Assembly: GCA_017453045.1 (NCBI GenBank)
Contig: JAFTKX010000056.1
Location: 78,409-142,408 of the forward strand
Source of the DNA: Clostridia bacterium
GTDB taxonomy: Bacteria; Bacillota; Clostridia; Christensenellales; Borkfalkiaceae
Direction: 5' to 3'
DNA length: 64,000 nt
Below are positions 1 to 9,406 of this stretch, in pieces (positions within the stretch are counted from its first letter, which is position 1; every line of letters begins with the position of its first letter). The translations under genes were made by a program, and so were the position numbers. The notes beneath the pieces were generated by a model. That model ran no database searches. It had not been told where the DNA came from and was given only the letters and a program-made list of their open reading frames with translations.

Positions 1-302
1 CTTTAAGTTATAATTTTTACAAATATTTCTTTAAAGGATTAAAAACCCTTTACATAAAGAAAAACTACAAAAACGTACCGACGGACAAACCGATTTTACT
101 TATTGCTGGCAGACAAGACCCCGTTGGAGATATGGGCGTTTCGGTTAAAAAACTTGAAAAATTTTATCTTGAAACGGTAGGCGTAAAATCGCTTGAAACC
201 GTTTTATACGACGGGGTAAGGCACGAATATTTTAACGACACTTCGAGAGATGCGTCGTTTGAAAAAGTATCGGAATTTTGCAATAAAATAGTTGAAGGAT
301 AA
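1..302 (+). CDS. Alpha/beta hydrolase, C-terminal part (truncated by window start)
   Basis: The open frame enters from the left edge (first full codon at base 3) and ends with TAA at 300-302, giving about 99 residues. It resembles the C-terminal third of serine hydrolases of the monoglyceride lipase / S33 type. A hydrophobic strand ending in IAGRQDPVGD carries the likely catalytic Asp, and DGVRHEYFND carries the likely catalytic His about 55 residues later. The nucleophile elbow lies outside the window. Cytoplasmic esterase or lipase activity is inferred from the family; substrate unknown. The cca start follows after 2 bases, so the two genes are probably co-transcribed. Confidence 0.75.
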   Translation, partial: LSYNFYKYFFKGLKTLYIKKNYKNVPTDKPILLIAGRQDPVGDMGVSVKKLEKFYLETVGVKSLETVLYDGVRHEYFNDTSRDASFEKVSEFCNKIVEG

Positions 303-304
303 AT

Positions 305-1648
305 ATGCAAAGCGTGAAAATAAATATTCCACTCGGGGCTAAACTAATAATTGAAAAACTAAATAAAGCAGGTTATAAAGCCTACGCCGTAGGCGGTTGC
401 GTGCGCGACAGTTTGCTTATGAAAAAGCCTGAAGATTGGGATATAACGACTTCGGCGAGCCCAGAAAAAGTCGTTGAATTATTTTCGCCAAACGTAATTT
501 TAACGGGGCTTAAACACGGAACGGTAACGGTAAGACACGACGGGAAAAGTTACGAAGTTACAACGTTTCGTAGCGATGGTAAATATAACGACTCTCGCCA
601 TCCCGAAAAGGTCGAATTCGTAAGTTGTTTAGAAGAAGATTTAAAACGTCGCGATTTTACGGTAAACGCAATGGCTTATAGCGAAGAGAGTGGATTAATC
701 GACTTATACGGCGGTTTAGCCGACTTGAAAAACGGCGTTTTAAGGGCTGTTGGCGAGCCTATGGAGCGTTTTGAAGAAGACGCGTTACGCATTTTAAGGG
801 GCGTAAGATTTGTTTCGTCGACGGGTTTTTCTATTGAAGAAAACACCCTAAACGCAATGAAAAAACGTAAAGATTTACTTAAAAACGTATCGGTAGAAAG
901 AATTTTCGTAGAACTTGAAAAAACCCTTTTGGGAGAGTTTGTCGACAAAGCCCTTTTAGATGCTCCAGAGATAATATTTACGATTATTCCCGAAATGGAA
1001 AAGTGTTACGGTTTTTTACAGCATAGCAAGTGGCATTTGCACGACGTTTACACGCACACGGTTATAGCCGTAAAAAGCGTAAGGGCGGATAGGGCTTTAA
1101 GATGGTGTATGCTACTTCACGATATTGCAAAGCCCGATAAATTCTTTTTAGACGATAAAGGAGAAGGGCATTTTTACGGGCATCCCGAACAGTCTTTCGA
1201 GATGGCGAAAGTTATTTTAAAAAGGTTAAAAACACCTACTAAACTTTCTGAAGAAGTTTTGATTTTAATAAAAAATCACGACGTCTATCTTCCTACCGAA
1301 AGCAAAAAGATAAAGCGAAATTTGCGTAAGTTTGGCGAAGAAATCTTTTTAAAACTTTTAGAAGTAAAATTTGCCGATAATCAAGGTCAAGGAACGCAAC
1401 TTGCCCTTGCAGAAAATAAAAAACTTACTCAAATTAAAGAGATTATAGAAAACGTCGTAAAAAGCGGAGAGTGTTATAATTTAAAAACTCTTGCAGTAAA
1501 CGGAGAAGATTTAATTTCTTTAGGCTATAAGGGTAAAGAGATAGGCAAGGTTTTAGACGACCTTTTAGACGACGTGATAAACGGAAATCTTCCAAACGAA
1601 AAACAGCGACTTTTAAAGAGTTTAAAAAAGAGAAAAATAGGGCTATAA
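305..1648 (+). CDS. cca: CCA-adding tRNA nucleotidyltransferase / poly(A) polymerase family, with HD domain
   Basis: A 447-residue class II nucleotidyltransferase. The N-terminal catalytic head shows GGCVRD (residues 30-35) and the metal-binding DWD (44-46), followed by the RRDFTVNAMAY segment and the FEEDALRILRGVRF segment typical of CCA enzymes. An HD phosphohydrolase-like domain (LLHDIAKP, about residue 270) follows. Family role: adding or repairing the 3' CCA of tRNA in the cytoplasm. The exact specificity (CCA, A-adding or CC-adding) cannot be told from motifs alone. The start lies 2 bases after the previous stop, and the GAAGGA of that gene's last codons acts as its Shine-Dalgarno site. 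Confidence 0.9.
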   Translation: MQSVKINIPLGAKLIIEKLNKAGYKAYAVGGCVRDSLLMKKPEDWDITTSASPEKVVELFSPNVILTGLKHGTVTVRHDGKSYEVTTFRSDGKYNDSRHPEKVEFVSCLEEDLKRRDFTVNAMAYSEESGLIDLYGGLADLKNGVLRAVGEPMERFEEDALRILRGVRFVSSTGFSIEENTLNAMKKRKDLLKNVSVERIFVELEKTLLGEFVDKALLDAPEIIFTIIPEMEKCYGFLQHSKWHLHDVYTHTVIAVKSVRADRALRWCMLLHDIAKPDKFFLDDKGEGHFYGHPEQSFEMAKVILKRLKTPTKLSEEVLILIKNHDVYLPTESKKIKRNLRKFGEEIFLKLLEVKFADNQGQGTQLALAENKKLTQIKEIIENVVKSGECYNLKTLAVNGEDLISLGYKGKEIGKVLDDLLDDVINGNLPNEKQRLLKSLKKRKIGL

Positions 1649-1689
1649 GCCGATAAACGATAAATTTTTAAAAGAAAGGAGGTGAAAGG

Positions 1690-3516
1690 GTGAACGAAAA
1701 AATTGCGCAAAAACTTGCAATGCTACCCGAAAGTCCGGGAGTGTACGTAATGTTAAACGCCGAAAATACCGTTATTTACGTAGGCAAGGCAAAGGTCTTA
1801 AAAAATAGAGTAAGACAATATTTTCACTCGAGCAAAAAGCCCGAAAAAGTTTTGGCGATGGTCTCGAATATCGCCGACTTTTATTATATAATTACTTCGT
1901 CTGAAATCGACGCCCTTTCGCTTGAAAACAACCTTATAAAAAAATACAAGCCGAGATATAACATTCTTTTAAAAGACGACAAAACTTACCCATATATCAA
2001 GGTAAATTTAAAAGACGCGTTCCCAACCTTTTCTGTAACGAGAAAAATTAGGCGAGACGGGGCGAAATATTTTGGTCCGTTTATGGGCGGAGTTTCGGCA
2101 AGCGAAACTTTAGAGATCATAAACACGGCGTTTATGACGAGAAGTTGCGGAATAAAAATCGACGTGGAAAAGCCTAAAAAAGAGTGCTTAAACTTTCATA
2201 TAAAAAGATGTTTAGCCCCTTGCGCAGGCAAATGTTCCCAAGTCGACTACCGCGAGAGAGTAAACGGCGCGATAGACTTTTTGTCGGGTAACGACGATGA
2301 CGTAGAGCAAATTTTAAAGGAAAAAATGATAAAATTTTCTTCCCTTCAAGAATTTGAACTCGCCATTTCTTATCGCGAAAAACTAAAGATGCTCGAAAAG
2401 ATAAAATTAAAGAGAATTACTGCGCTTAACAAGTTCGTTGATATCGACGTTTTGGCGGTTGCAACCAACGGCGTATATTCGAGCGCAAACCTTTTGATAA
2501 CTCGTGGCGGTAGAATGCAGGGCGGTAAAAATTTTGCTTTAGAAGACGCATCGAGCGATAATAAAGAAAGACTTTCCGACTTTATTTTGCAGTATTATTC
2601 AGTCGGCGTTGAAATTCCCGACGAGATAATAATTTCAGAAGATTTGCCCGATAAAGTGCTTATAGCCGAGTATTTTAAAACAAACTTTGGTAAAACGGTG
2701 GTCTTAACGCTCCCCGAACGCGGAGTGAAAAAGCAACTTTTAGAAATGGCTAAAACAAACGCCGAAGACTATCTCGAAAAGGAAATTGATAAAATTAAAC
2801 ACAAAGACGATATGACGAGAGTAGCGTGTGAAAAACTCAAAAAAGTCCTTTCGCTTAAACGTTATCCGCGCCGTATGGAGTGTTTTGATATTTCGCATAT
2901 AAGCGGTGTTGATAAAGTTGGCTCTATGGTAGTTTTTATCGACGGCGAACCTGACAAAACGAGTTACAGGCGGTTTAAGATAAAGACTGTTGAAGGCAAC
3001 GACGACTTTTCCTGTTTAAAAGAAGTTTTGCGCCGTAGATTAAGTAAACTTGGTACGGGCGAAGAAGAAAATTTCCCCAAACCCGACCTTATTGTTATCG
3101 ACGGCGGAAAGGGGCAATTATCGTCGGTTAAAGAGGTTTTCGACGAATTTGGCAAATTAGATATAGACCTTATTTCCCTTGCCGAAAGGGAAGAAGAAAT
3201 ATTTACGCTTTTTTCAAAAGAGCCTATCGTTTTACCCCGCAGAGAGTTCGTTTTGAAAATGTTGCAAAGGCTTCGCGACGAAGCGCATAGGTTTGCCATA
3301 ACCTATCATAAAAACACTCATCAAAAGACTAATTTAACGTCGGTTTTAAAGCAAATCGACGGTATAGGCGAAAAGCGTAGAAAGGCTTTAATGAGCGAAT
3401 TTGGCAGTATTGAAAACATAAAGCGAGCAAGCGTAAACGACCTTGCAAAAGTAGACGGCATAGGAAAGGCTCGCGCGGAAAAAATAAAGGAGTTTTTTAA
3501 CGGTTATGAAGGGTAG
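1690..3516 (+). CDS. uvrC: UvrABC excinuclease subunit C
   Basis: 608 residues, normal UvrC length. It makes the two incisions around bulky DNA lesions together with UvrA and UvrB. Visible parts in order: an N-terminal GIY-YIG nuclease domain (SPGVYVM ... VIYVGKA, residues about 15-35), the Cys cluster CLNFHIKRCLAPC, a UVR domain near 200-240, the RNase H-like nuclease domain (ECFDISHISG, then VIDGGKGQL), and a C-terminal double helix-hairpin-helix (DGIGEKRRKAL, DGIGKARAEKI). The start is GTG at 1690 behind a strong AAAGGAGGTGA ribosome site. It overlaps hprK by 11 bases, so the two are translationally coupled. Confidence 0.96.
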   Translation: MNEKIAQKLAMLPESPGVYVMLNAENTVIYVGKAKVLKNRVRQYFHSSKKPEKVLAMVSNIADFYYIITSSEIDALSLENNLIKKYKPRYNILLKDDKTYPYIKVNLKDAFPTFSVTRKIRRDGAKYFGPFMGGVSASETLEIINTAFMTRSCGIKIDVEKPKKECLNFHIKRCLAPCAGKCSQVDYRERVNGAIDFLSGNDDDVEQILKEKMIKFSSLQEFELAISYREKLKMLEKIKLKRITALNKFVDIDVLAVATNGVYSSANLLITRGGRMQGGKNFALEDASSDNKERLSDFILQYYSVGVEIPDEIIISEDLPDKVLIAEYFKTNFGKTVVLTLPERGVKKQLLEMAKTNAEDYLEKEIDKIKHKDDMTRVACEKLKKVLSLKRYPRRMECFDISHISGVDKVGSMVVFIDGEPDKTSYRRFKIKTVEGNDDFSCLKEVLRRRLSKLGTGEEENFPKPDLIVIDGGKGQLSSVKEVFDEFGKLDIDLISLAEREEEIFTLFSKEPIVLPRREFVLKMLQRLRDEAHRFAITYHKNTHQKTNLTSVLKQIDGIGEKRRKALMSEFGSIENIKRASVNDLAKVDGIGKARAEKIKEFFNGYEG

Positions 3517-4441
3517 AAAAGTTAACGAAGAAGTAGTAAAAGTGTCCATTTTGGACTTTGCTAAAGAACTTGAACTTGAAGTTGTTTCAAGCGGTAGGGG
3601 AGAAATCGTTTTAAGTTCGATAAGCGTTTCCCGTCCCGGTCTTCAACTTTCGGGTTATTTCGTGCATTTCGACAAGAGCAGAGTTCAAGTTATAGGTAAC
3701 GCTGAAAACGAATATCTTGCAGGTATGTCAGCCGAAAAGAGATACGACGCGTTGGAAAATTTGATAAAAAGGGGTATTCCCTGTTTGATTATCGCTCGCG
3801 ATATGCCGATAATGGACGAAGTTAAAGAACTTTGCGAAAAGTATTCTTGCCCCCTTCTCCGTTCAAAAAAGATAACCACCGTACTTATAAACGACATTAC
3901 GGCGTACAAAAGCGAAATTTTAGCGCCTACGCAAGTTGAACACGGCGTTCTCGTCGACGTTTTCGGCATAGGTATTTTAATAGTCGGAAAATCGGGCGTA
4001 GGTAAAAGCGAAATTGCTCTCGACCTTGTAAATCGCGGACACAGACTCGTTGCCGACGACTCGGTCGTAATTAAAAATATCAACGACAAACTTATAGGAA
4101 AATCGCCAGTAAATATTCGTTATTATATGGAAATAAGGGGACTTGGAATAATAAACGTTCAACAAATGTTCGGACCGGGCGCAATCACGCCGAGTAAGGC
4201 TATTGATATTATTGCAGAACTTTCGCCTTGGGAACACGGCAAGGGTTACGAGCGTATAGGCAACGAAGACGAATACGAAGAAATTTTGGGCGAAAAGATT
4301 TTAAAGGTAAAAATTCCAGTAACGCCGGGAAGAAATATTCCTATCGTACTTGAAACCGCCGCAAGAAAATTCCGTTTAAAACAAGCGGGTTACGACGCTG
4401 CTGCAGACCTTATGAATTCTATATTCGGCTCGGTAAAATAA
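3506..4441 (+). CDS. hprK: HPr kinase/phosphorylase
   Basis: 311 residues, the usual length. It phosphorylates HPr on Ser46 and reverses the reaction, the central switch of carbon catabolite repression in Bacillota. The Walker A motif GKSGVGKS is at residues 161-168, followed by the RGHRLVADD segment and the family signature MEIRGLGIINV. The K-loop region LKVKIPVTPGRN is near the end. It overlaps uvrC and is followed directly by a strong terminator at 4461-4497, so it probably ends the first operon. No PTS gene is in view, so the sugar-uptake partners lie elsewhere. Confidence 0.95.
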   Translation: MKGRKVNEEVVKVSILDFAKELELEVVSSGRGEIVLSSISVSRPGLQLSGYFVHFDKSRVQVIGNAENEYLAGMSAEKRYDALENLIKRGIPCLIIARDMPIMDEVKELCEKYSCPLLRSKKITTVLINDITAYKSEILAPTQVEHGVLVDVFGIGILIVGKSGVGKSEIALDLVNRGHRLVADDSVVIKNINDKLIGKSPVNIRYYMEIRGLGIINVQQMFGPGAITPSKAIDIIAELSPWEHGKGYERIGNEDEYEEILGEKILKVKIPVTPGRNIPIVLETAARKFRLKQAGYDAAADLMNSIFGSVK

Positions 4442-4460
4442 AATAGATTACGATAAAGTT

Positions 4461-4497
4461 CGCCACACTACCCAAGTAGTGTGGCGGACTTTTCTTT
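4461..4497 (+). terminator. Rho-independent terminator after hprK
   Basis: An 11-bp perfect stem (CGCCACACTAC / GTAGTGTGGCG) with loop CCAA is followed by GACTTTTCTTT. It lies 20 bases after the hprK stop. It shows that a GTG start at 4481 for the next reading frame would fall inside the stem, so that start is rejected. Confidence 0.85.
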
Positions 4498-4594
4498 GTT
4501 GGACTATTACGTTTGGTTAAAATTCTATCTAATAAGATTTTTAAAAGTTTTGCAAAGGGGTTATGTTAGCGTAAATATATTCATATATTTAATT

Positions 4595-5575
4595 ATGAGA
4601 ATTTTTAGAAAGGCTCTGCCTTTTTTTCTTTGCGCCGTAATAATTTTAATAACCCCTTACGCATATTCTAAAACGACGAAAAAAGAAGAATTTCCCTTGC
4701 AAACGACTAAACAAAAAATGATACTAACGCTTTGGAATTTGGATTTGTTTGAGGGCGGAGTTTGGTCAAGGGCAGATTTTTTATCTACCGTCGCAACAGA
4801 ATATTCAAAAGACGGCGTTTTGATAATGGTCGTAAGCCATACCTTAGAGAGCGCGAAAAAAATGATTGAAAGCGGAGTTTTGCCCGATATGTTGTCATTT
4901 AGCGCGGGCGCGGATTTTGCTACTTTCTACGCCAAAAAACTTCCCAAGATTTCTTTTTCTGGCGGGGAGATAAACGGCGATTGCTTTGCTTATCCTTGGT
5001 GCGCGGGCGGTTACTTTTTAATAAGTAAAAATGAGAATAATCAACCTATAGACAGGCTTTTTGTGTCGCAAAACACGTATACAAATCCATTATTTGCAAT
5101 AGAAGAAAATAAAATTGACGCGAAAGAAAAAATAAAAAAAGAGCCTCTTGACGCGTACACGGCTTTTTTGTCCGGGGAAAGCGGAGATTTTTTACTCGGT
5201 ACGCAAAGGGATTTATTTAGGCTTGAAAGAAGGGGCGTTGAACACTACGCAAAACCGCTTGAAAAATTTTCGGATATAGTTCAGTATCTATCGGTTTTCG
5301 CAAGCGGAGAAAGGTACGACGAAAGTTTAAAATTCGCCGAGTTTTTAATAGGTGAAAAGGTGCAAAAAACGCTTGGTAAAATAGGTATGGTTTCCCCGTA
5401 TTTTAGCGAAAATCAAGTTCAAACTTTAAAAGATTTCGACTTTAAAAAAATAACGACAACCATAAGTCCTTTTACCGACTCGTCTATAATTTTAAACATT
5501 ATAGACGGCGCTTGGCGAAAAAACTCAAGCCCCGAAGAATTTGCAAAATTTAAAAATGTGTTAAAACGCTTGTAA
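4595..5575 (+). CDS. Exported solute-binding-like protein
   Basis: About 326 residues from the ATG at 4595. The frame is open back to 4481, but the upstream part overlaps the terminator, while the ATG begins a good signal peptide: RK charge, a hydrophobic stretch FFLCAVIILI, then a small-residue cleavage region. No lipobox Cys is seen. The rest resembles extracellular solute-binding proteins of carbohydrate ABC systems (ESAKKMIESGVLPDML early; FAEFLIGEKVQKTLGKIGMVSP late). No permease or ATPase is adjacent. The ligand cannot be inferred. No clear ribosome site precedes the chosen ATG, so the start is moderately certain. Confidence 0.6.
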   Translation: MRIFRKALPFFLCAVIILITPYAYSKTTKKEEFPLQTTKQKMILTLWNLDLFEGGVWSRADFLSTVATEYSKDGVLIMVVSHTLESAKKMIESGVLPDMLSFSAGADFATFYAKKLPKISFSGGEINGDCFAYPWCAGGYFLISKNENNQPIDRLFVSQNTYTNPLFAIEENKIDAKEKIKKEPLDAYTAFLSGESGDFLLGTQRDLFRLERRGVEHYAKPLEKFSDIVQYLSVFASGERYDESLKFAEFLIGEKVQKTLGKIGMVSPYFSENQVQTLKDFDFKKITTTISPFTDSSIILNIIDGAWRKNSSPEEFAKFKNVLKRL

Positions 5576-5611
5576 TAATAATAAATTTATAGTAAAATAG
5601 GAGAGAACAAA

Positions 5612-6517
5612 ATGTTTAAAGTGGAGCATTTCGTCAAAAATTTGGAACAAAACGCAGTTCGCTACGCGCGAGATTTTTGCCTTAAAGATAAAAACACCTA
5701 TCAAACGGGCGGTAGAGCAAAACTTGCGGTTTTCCCAAATTCAATACAAAAGGCAAGGTTTGTTTTTGACGAAATAAAAAACGCGAACTTGCCGTATTCG
5801 GTTTTAGGCGGTGGCTCTAATTTGCTCGTGTCCGACGACGGATACGACGGCGTTTTGGTTTGCTCGCACGATTTAAAGGGCTTGTCCGTAAGCGGTAATT
5901 TAGTTACTTGTATGGCAGGCGAAAGGGTTAGCGACTTTTTAAAATTCACTCTTTTGTCAAGTCTTGGCGGAGTTGAGTTTTTAAGCGGAATTCCCGCGAC
6001 GGTAGGCGGAGTAGTCGCAATGAACGCAGGTTGTTTTGGAAAAAACGCGGGCGATTACGTTTCTTACGTTACTTCGACAAGCGGAATTTACAGTTTTGCG
6101 GACTGTGGATTTGATTACAGAACGAGCAGGTTTAAAGAGCAAAAAGATATGATTTTGTCAGTTTGCTTTAATCTTGAAAACGTCGAGTACGAACAGTCGG
6201 AAAGTAAATCCGAATATTTTTTAAAACTCAGAAAGGGCAAGCAACCAAAGGGTAGGTCTTGCGGTAGCGTTTTTAAAAACGACGGGTACGTAGCGGGTAA
6301 AGTTATTGAAAGTTGCGCCCTCAAAGGCTATCAAATAGGCGGAGCGAAAGTTTCCGAGCGCCACGCGAATTTTATTATTGCCGACAAAACGGCAAAAAGT
6401 CAAGACGTTAAAAAACTCATTGAGTTTATAAAGCGGACGGTAAAAGAAAAAAAGGGAATTTCCTTGCAGGAAGAAATAGAATACTTGGGTAATTTTGAAG
6501 ATGAAAATCAATCTTGA
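5612..6517 (+). CDS. murB: UDP-N-acetylenolpyruvoylglucosamine reductase
   Basis: 301 residues, type II MurB size. It reduces UDP-GlcNAc-enolpyruvate to UDP-MurNAc with NADPH and FAD, a cytoplasmic step of peptidoglycan synthesis. FAD-binding motifs VLGGGSNLLV (about 68-77) and SGIPATVGGVVAMNAGCFG are visible. The catalytic region GRSCGSVFKN holds the conserved Ser, and EEIEYLG near the C terminus matches the family end. A clear AGGAGAG ribosome site sits before the ATG. The 3' end overlaps the PHP gene by 17 bases. Confidence 0.95.
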   Translation: MFKVEHFVKNLEQNAVRYARDFCLKDKNTYQTGGRAKLAVFPNSIQKARFVFDEIKNANLPYSVLGGGSNLLVSDDGYDGVLVCSHDLKGLSVSGNLVTCMAGERVSDFLKFTLLSSLGGVEFLSGIPATVGGVVAMNAGCFGKNAGDYVSYVTSTSGIYSFADCGFDYRTSRFKEQKDMILSVCFNLENVEYEQSESKSEYFLKLRKGKQPKGRSCGSVFKNDGYVAGKVIESCALKGYQIGGAKVSERHANFIIADKTAKSQDVKKLIEFIKRTVKEKKGISLQEEIEYLGNFEDENQS

Positions 6518-7283
6518 TTTACATACCCATACCGTGTATAGCCACGGCAAAGGGACTATAGAAGAAAACGCCGTTTCGGCAAAGGAGAAAGGTCTTTACG
6601 GAATAGCGATAACCGACCACGGTTTTTCGCATCCCGCGTTTGGTATGCGTAGAAAGAAAGTTGCCAAAATGCGTGAAGAATGTGACTTAGCCGAACAAAA
6701 AACGGGTGTAAAAGTTTTTCTTGGAATAGAATCGAATATTCGTGGCAAAGATGGAACTATTGACGTAAAAGTAGAAGATTACGAAAATTTAGACGTCGTT
6801 TTGGCAGGCGTTCACAAGTTTATTTATTACAAAACGGTAGGCGATTTCGGTAGATTGTTACTTAAAAATATGTTGCACGACAAGTTTAAGATGAAAGCGT
6901 CGGACAAGCTTGTAAAGTACAATACCGAGTGCTATATAAACGCCGTAAAAAACAATCCGATTGACGTTTTGACGCACGTTGGCTACGGTTGCGTGTGCGA
7001 CGCCGTTGAAGTTGCAAAGGCTTGCGCGGACTACGGGACTTATTTTGAAATCAATTCTAAAAAAACGCACTTAACTGACGACGAGTGGCAAAGGGTAATT
7101 GAAACGGGCGTTAATTTCGTAGTGGATAGCGACGCTCATTCGATAGACAGAATAGGCGATACTGCGCTGGTTGACGACCTTTTTACAAGGGTAAGTTTCC
7201 CTTTGGATAGAATAAAAAATATCGACGGAAAAATTCCGTCGCTCAGGTTTTCGGAATATAAGCAAAAACACGGCATAAAATAG
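6501..7283 (+). CDS. PHP-domain phosphoesterase (YcdX-like)
   Basis: About 260 residues. PHP metal-binding motifs are intact: LDLHTHTVYSHG near the start, ITDHGFSH about 40 residues in, LGIESN for the Glu ligand, LTHVGYG in the middle and VDSDAH near the end. This matches the YcdX group of PHP hydrolases, which use a trinuclear metal centre on phosphate esters; the substrate is unknown. I chose ATG 6501 over an in-frame TTG two codons upstream. It overlaps the murB end and is followed by whiA after 16 bases, so all three look co-transcribed. Confidence 0.8.
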   Translation: MKINLDLHTHTVYSHGKGTIEENAVSAKEKGLYGIAITDHGFSHPAFGMRRKKVAKMREECDLAEQKTGVKVFLGIESNIRGKDGTIDVKVEDYENLDVVLAGVHKFIYYKTVGDFGRLLLKNMLHDKFKMKASDKLVKYNTECYINAVKNNPIDVLTHVGYGCVCDAVEVAKACADYGTYFEINSKKTHLTDDEWQRVIETGVNFVVDSDAHSIDRIGDTALVDDLFTRVSFPLDRIKNIDGKIPSLRFSEYKQKHGIK

Positions 7284-7299
7284 CCGAAAAGGAGAAAAA

Positions 7300-8241
7300 A
7301 TGAACTTTTCCGAAGATGTAAAATCCCAAATACTTGGCGTAAAACATCAACCGCTATGTTGCAAAAGGGCGCTACTTGCGGCGTTTTTGAGAACGGCGGG
7401 CTCGATAGGGATAAAGGGCGGAAATATAGGCGTAGAAATGGCAACCGATATAAAAGCGGTAGCCGACGCCGTTGCTAAAATAATTACCGAACTTTACGGT
7501 CTTACGCCCGTTTTTACCCAATCGGACAAGTCTTCCAAAAAGAAAAAACGCACGGTTTTTTCTTGCATTGACGAAAACAGTATACACCTTTTAATCGACC
7601 TTGGAATAATAGAAGTAGACGAAGAAGGGGCTAACATAAAACTTAACATAAACTGGGAAATAGTCGAAGACGATTGCTGTAAAGCCTCGTATATAAGGGG
7701 CGCGTTTTTAGGTAGCGGTAGCGTTACGATTCCAAAATCCGACGGCAGTTCGTCAACGGGCTATCACCTTGAATTCGTTTTTACAAACTACCAAACGGCA
7801 ACTGATTTTTGCGAACTTTTAAGCGAAGTTTACTTAATGCCAAAACTTATCGAAAGAAAGGAAACCTTTATAGTTTACCTTAAAACGATAGACGAAATTT
7901 GCGAACTTTTAGCAATAATGGGCGCAAGTCAGGCGGTTGAAAAAATTGCCAAACTCGCCACGCTAAAAGAAGAAAAAAATTATTACAATCGCAAATTAAA
8001 TTGCGAAATATCAAATATGTCCAAGCAGATGGGCGCGTCTGCAAAGCAGATTAACGCCGTTTTAAAAATAGATCAGGTTATGGGGCTTAAAGAACTGCCC
8101 GAAAACTTAAGGGTGGTAGCCGAAGCGAGAGTAAAATATAAACACTTAACGCTTTCAAGCCTTGCCGAAAAATTAAATTTAACCAAAAGTTGTTTAAATC
8201 ATAGACTTCGGAAAATCGTAGAAATTTCCGAAAATATTTAG
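7300..8241 (+). CDS. whiA: DNA-binding protein WhiA
   Basis: 313 residues, normal length. WhiA combines an N-terminal LAGLIDADG-like fold ([17 protein letters not shown], then [17 protein letters not shown]) with a C-terminal helix-turn-helix ([22 protein letters not shown]). In Bacillota it affects division, and in Streptomyces sporulation. The ribosome site AAAGGAG precedes the ATG. In most Bacillota whiA follows rapZ and yvcK; here neither gene lies between the PHP gene and whiA. Confidence 0.95.
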   Translation: MNFSEDVKSQILGVKHQPLCCKRALLAAFLRTAGSIGIKGGNIGVEMATDIKAVADAVAKIITELYGLTPVFTQSDKSSKKKKRTVFSCIDENSIHLLIDLGIIEVDEEGANIKLNINWEIVEDDCCKASYIRGAFLGSGSVTIPKSDGSSSTGYHLEFVFTNYQTATDFCELLSEVYLMPKLIERKETFIVYLKTIDEICELLAIMGASQAVEKIAKLATLKEEKNYYNRKLNCEISNMSKQMGASAKQINAVLKIDQVMGLKELPENLRVVAEARVKYKHLTLSSLAEKLNLTKSCLNHRLRKIVEISENI

Positions 8242-8251
8242 GAGAATAAAG

Positions 8252-9337
8252 ATGTCAAAAATTATTTTAACGGGCGACAGACCGACGGGAAGGCTTCACG
8301 TAGGACATTACGTCGGCTCGCTTTCAAGGAGAGTTGAAATTCAACAAAAAGGCGATTTTGACGAAATGTTCGTTATGATTGCCGACGCGCAAGCGCTTAC
8401 CGACAACGCCGAAAATCCCGAAAAGGTAAGGCAAAATATCATTGAAGTTGCGCTCGATTATCTCTCTTGCGGTTTAGATCCCGAAAAAATTACTATATTT
8501 ATTCAGTCGCAAGTTCCCGAACTTACCGAACTCGCGTTTTACTATATGAATTTGGTAACAGTTTCCCGTCTTCAAAGAAACCCAACGGTAAAAAGCGAAA
8601 TTCAAATGCGTAACTTTGAAACGAGTATACCCGTCGGCTTTTTCACTTATCCTATAAGTCAAGCGTCGGATATCACGGCTTTTAAAGCGAATATCGTGCC
8701 CGTTGGCGAAGACCAACTTCCCATGATTGAACAAACCAACGAAATAGTAAGAAAGTTCAATTCGGTTTACGGCGAAACTTTAGTCGAAGCAAAAGCCGTT
8801 TTACCCGAAAGAAAGGTTTGTTTAAGACTTCCCGGAACGGACGGAAAAGCCAAGATGAGTAAGTCGCTCGGAAACTGCATTTATCTTGCCGACACGCCGG
8901 AACAAGTTAAACAAGCGGTTATGAGTATGTATACCGACCCAGACCATATAAAAGTTTCCGATCCCGGTAAAATCGAAGGTAACGTCGTATTTACTTATCT
9001 CGACGCGTTCGCAACCGACGAGCATTTTGAAAAATTCCTTCCCGAATATAAAAATCTTCAAGAACTTAAAGACCATTATCAAAGGGGCGGTCTTGGCGAT
9101 ATGAAAGTAAAAAGGTTTTTAAACGCCGTTTTAGAAAGCGTTTTAGAGCCTATAAGACAAAGAAGAAAGCAATTTGAAAAAGATATTCCCGCCGTTTACG
9201 AGATCTTAAGAAAAGGTAGCGAAAAGGCGAGAGCAGTTGCCTCTAAAACTTTAGAAGAAGTTAAAAACGCAATGAAAATCAATTATTTTTCAGACGAAGA
9301 ACTTATAAAAGTTCAAAGTGAAAAATATTCAGGATAG
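8252..9337 (+). CDS. trpS: Tryptophanyl-tRNA synthetase
   Basis: 361 residues, class I synthetase charging tRNA-Trp. The HIGH-type motif is GRLHVGHY (about residues 13-20) and the KMSKS motif is AKMSKSLGN (about 203). The gap after whiA is 10 bases with GGAG in it, so it is read from the whiA transcript. No T-box leader or separate promoter is visible. The next gene has its own promoter beginning 2 bases after the stop. Confidence 0.95.
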   Translation: MSKIILTGDRPTGRLHVGHYVGSLSRRVEIQQKGDFDEMFVMIADAQALTDNAENPEKVRQNIIEVALDYLSCGLDPEKITIFIQSQVPELTELAFYYMNLVTVSRLQRNPTVKSEIQMRNFETSIPVGFFTYPISQASDITAFKANIVPVGEDQLPMIEQTNEIVRKFNSVYGETLVEAKAVLPERKVCLRLPGTDGKAKMSKSLGNCIYLADTPEQVKQAVMSMYTDPDHIKVSDPGKIEGNVVFTYLDAFATDEHFEKFLPEYKNLQELKDHYQRGGLGDMKVKRFLNAVLESVLEPIRQRRKQFEKDIPAVYEILRKGSEKARAVASKTLEEVKNAMKINYFSDEELIKVQSEKYSG

Positions 9338-9377
9338 TATTGACAAAAGCCTTGCTGATACAGTATACTGTCAATAC
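9337..9377 (+). promoter_or_regulatory. Sigma-A promoter with inverted repeat, upstream of the Glu/Val-rich protein
   Basis: TTGACA at 9340-9345 and TATACT at 9364-9369 are spaced by 18 bases. A 9-bp inverted repeat (GTATTGACA at 9337-9345, TGTCAATAC at 9369-9377) brackets the promoter, and a small palindrome CAGTATACTG covers the -10. This arrangement could be an operator, though no regulator is known. Confidence 0.7.
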
Positions 9378-9406
9378 GAAAAAAATAATTTGCATAGGAG
9401 AGTACT

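Noticed and set aside
4481..4594. Extended N terminus of the solute-binding-like protein from GTG 4481
   Set aside because: The GTG lies within the 3' arm of the hprK terminator, and the signal peptide begins cleanly at ATG 4595.
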